6,377 nucleotides of DNA from contig NZJA01000149.1 of the NCBI GenBank assembly GCA_002691835.1, positions 1-6,377 on the forward strand. Reading direction: 5' to 3'. Positions 5,137 through 6,377 of the stretch are shown here, one piece after another. A program made the position numbers and the translations under genes. The stretch comes from Planctomycetota bacterium (GTDB lineage: Bacteria; Planctomycetota; UBA8108; UBA1146). Each line of letters begins with the position of its first letter. Positions within the stretch are counted from its first letter, which is position 1. The notes under the pieces are model-generated. The model was given only the letters and a program-made list of their open reading frames with translations. It made no database searches and was not told the DNA's origin.

Positions 5137-6377
5137 TGAAAAGACTAAAAGAATATTTACATAAATACATTCAGGATCCTTTAGATCCTTATATAAATGC
5201 TGAATTAGGTCAAGAATATGAAAACATAGGCCAAGGAGCAGCTGCATTATCTTACTTTTTAAGAGCATCAGAATTAACTCATGATACAGACCCATTATTA
5301 GCTTATAATGGTATTTTAAAAACATGGCTCCAATTAAATAGAACTACACGTAGAGCAAATTATGAAAAGGGTCAATTAGAAACAGCTATAGCTTATTTAC
5401 CTACTAGACCTGAAGGTTATTTATTTTTATGTAAATGGTATAGTAGCAGAAAGGATTGGAAAACTGCTAACTTATATGCTGATTTAGGTTTACAATATAT
5501 AGGAAAAGAACCTTTACCTTATGATGTTGGTTATAAAGGTGATTGGGAATTAAAATTTCAAAAGGCATTTGTGTGTTGGTATATAGGTCAAAGAGATAAA
5601 TCACATAAATTATGGTTAGAATTATATAATGATCCTTATGTAGATGAAAATCATAGAGAACTTGTTATAAATAATTGTATTAACTTTGATTTAATTAAAG
5701 AAAGACCTCCATCACCAACATGGCATGATTTATTACCTTTTAAAAAAACACAATATAAAACATTATCTAAAAAATTTAAAGGTGCGAATTTAGTTGAAGA
5801 AAATTACTCACAATGTTATCAAGATTTATTTGCCTTAACTGCTTTAAATGGAAAGAAAAATGGTACTTATTTAGAAATAGGAGCAGGACATCCTACATAT
5901 GGTAATAATACACTTTTACTTACACAGTGGGGATGGAAAGGAGCATCTTTAGATATATCTAATGAATTTATAAAGGAATGGAAGAAACACAGAAGTCTTG
6001 ATACAATTTTAAATCAAAATTCATTATCAGCTGACTATTTAGATATTGCAGATAATTATATTGGAACTCGTCAAATAGATTACTTACAATTAGATGTTGA
6101 TCCTGCATATAACACATATAGAACATTAGAAAAAATTCCATTTGATAAATTAGAATTTGGGGTTATCACATATGAACATGATTATTATTGTGATAGTACT
6201 AAGAGTTATAGAAACAAATCTCAACAATTACTTACTGAAGCAGGTTACGTTTTAGTAGCAGAAAATATTTCTCCTGATGAAAATAGCCCATATGAGGATT
6301 GGTGGGTTCATCCTAAATATGTCAATAATGTAAATATTGATATTGGAAAAAGAGTATTATTTGCCAAAAATTATATG
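5136..6377 (+). CDS. TPR-repeat plus FkbM-type methyltransferase fusion (3' partial)
   Basis: The frame opens at ATG 5136 (TAATG overlap with the previous stop) and runs open through 414 codons to the window end, so the C-terminus is missing. Residues about 1-190 are helical with TPR-like repeats: NAELGQEYENIGQGAAALSY (21-40), PEGYLFLCKWYSSRKDWKTA (92-111) and FQKAFVCWYIGQRDKSHKLW (141-160). The second part resembles the FkbM/Methyltransf_21 SAM-dependent methyltransferases. SQCYQD (225-230) matches the family's SQ-x-x-QD; YLEIGAG (245-251) is the SAM-binding motif I; NNTLLL (257-262) and GWKGASLD (266-273) follow, and DYLQLDVD (315-322) matches the DFLKLDVEG strand, with D-P-A here instead of E-G. 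EHDYY (347-351) and EDWW (387-390) come later. FkbM enzymes O-methylate sugars or small molecules. The TPR part may dock a protein partner. As the last visible operon gene it may cap glycans made upstream. Confidence 0.75.
   Translation, partial: MKRLKEYLHKYIQDPLDPYINAELGQEYENIGQGAAALSYFLRASELTHDTDPLLAYNGILKTWLQLNRTTRRANYEKGQLETAIAYLPTRPEGYLFLCKWYSSRKDWKTANLYADLGLQYIGKEPLPYDVGYKGDWELKFQKAFVCWYIGQRDKSHKLWLELYNDPYVDENHRELVINNCINFDLIKERPPSPTWHDLLPFKKTQYKTLSKKFKGANLVEENYSQCYQDLFALTALNGKKNGTYLEIGAGHPTYGNNTLLLTQWGWKGASLDISNEFIKEWKKHRSLDTILNQNSLSADYLDIADNYIGTRQIDYLQLDVDPAYNTYRTLEKIPFDKLEFGVITYEHDYYCDSTKSYRNKSQQLLTEAGYVLVAENISPDENSPYEDWWVHPKYVNNVNIDIGKRVLFAKNYM

Noticed and set aside
5172..5190. Short repeat around GGATCCTTTAGATCC as a hairpin or recombination site
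   Set aside because: It encodes a DPLDP peptide within the methyltransferase gene, the stem is only a six-base palindrome, and no partner copy was found.
5131..5325. Minus-strand open frame of 64 codons
   Set aside because: It is antisense to the TPR region, its Leu/Ile-rich content comes from AT-rich reverse complement, and no start signal or family match is visible.
1..6377. tRNA genes, CRISPR array, insertion sequence, attachment site, rho-independent terminator
   Set aside because: The window is almost entirely coding. No cloverleaf, regularly spaced repeat, transposase, flanking inverted repeat, or GC stem followed by T run was seen by eye.

Overview
The window looks like part of a phage genome, most likely an AT-rich, T4-like marine myovirus. 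Composition is roughly 30% G+C by eye. Every gene lies on the + strand, there is effectively no intergenic DNA, and the families present are ones often seen in the accessory glycan regions of cyanophages and pelagiphages: 2-oxoglutarate/Fe(II) oxygenases, small DxD glycosyltransferases, GT25, and a TPR-FkbM methyltransferase. No phage structural or replication gene is present, so this assignment is inference. A bacterial surface-glycan cluster remains possible.

Layout: (1) 1-1386 holds two tandem paralogous GT-A type glycosyltransferases, the first cut off at its 5' end. (2) 1379-1975 is a GT25-like glycosyltransferase. (3) 1953-2636 is a 2OG-Fe(II) oxygenase of the TIGR02466/PF13759 kind. 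(4) 2633-3523 is a GT9-like (heptosyltransferase-like) GT-B glycosyltransferase. (5) 3523-4116 is a second 2OG-Fe(II) oxygenase, of the prolyl-4-hydroxylase/PiuC kind. (6) 4120-5136 is a GH130-like (or GT108-like) five-bladed beta-propeller glycan enzyme. (7) 5136 to the window end is a TPR plus FkbM-type methyltransferase fusion whose 3' end lies outside the window.

All seven junctions are overlaps (8, 8, 23, 4, 1 and 1 nt) or a 3-nt gap, and no gene start has a convincing Shine-Dalgarno sequence at normal spacing. The set therefore reads as one translationally coupled operon. No promoter, terminator, tRNA, CRISPR array, insertion sequence or attachment site could be supported, and no stretch over 300 bases lacks a gene.

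Read together, the genes make a plausible hydroxylate-glycosylate-methylate cassette. The oxygenases could install hydroxyl groups on a protein or sugar, the four glycosyltransferases could build on them, the propeller enzyme could add or trim sugars, and the FkbM domain could O-methylate the product. GT25 next to a P4H-like hydroxylase recalls collagen hydroxylation and glycosylation. The substrate is not visible here: it could be a virion protein, a fibre glycan or a host surface glycan.
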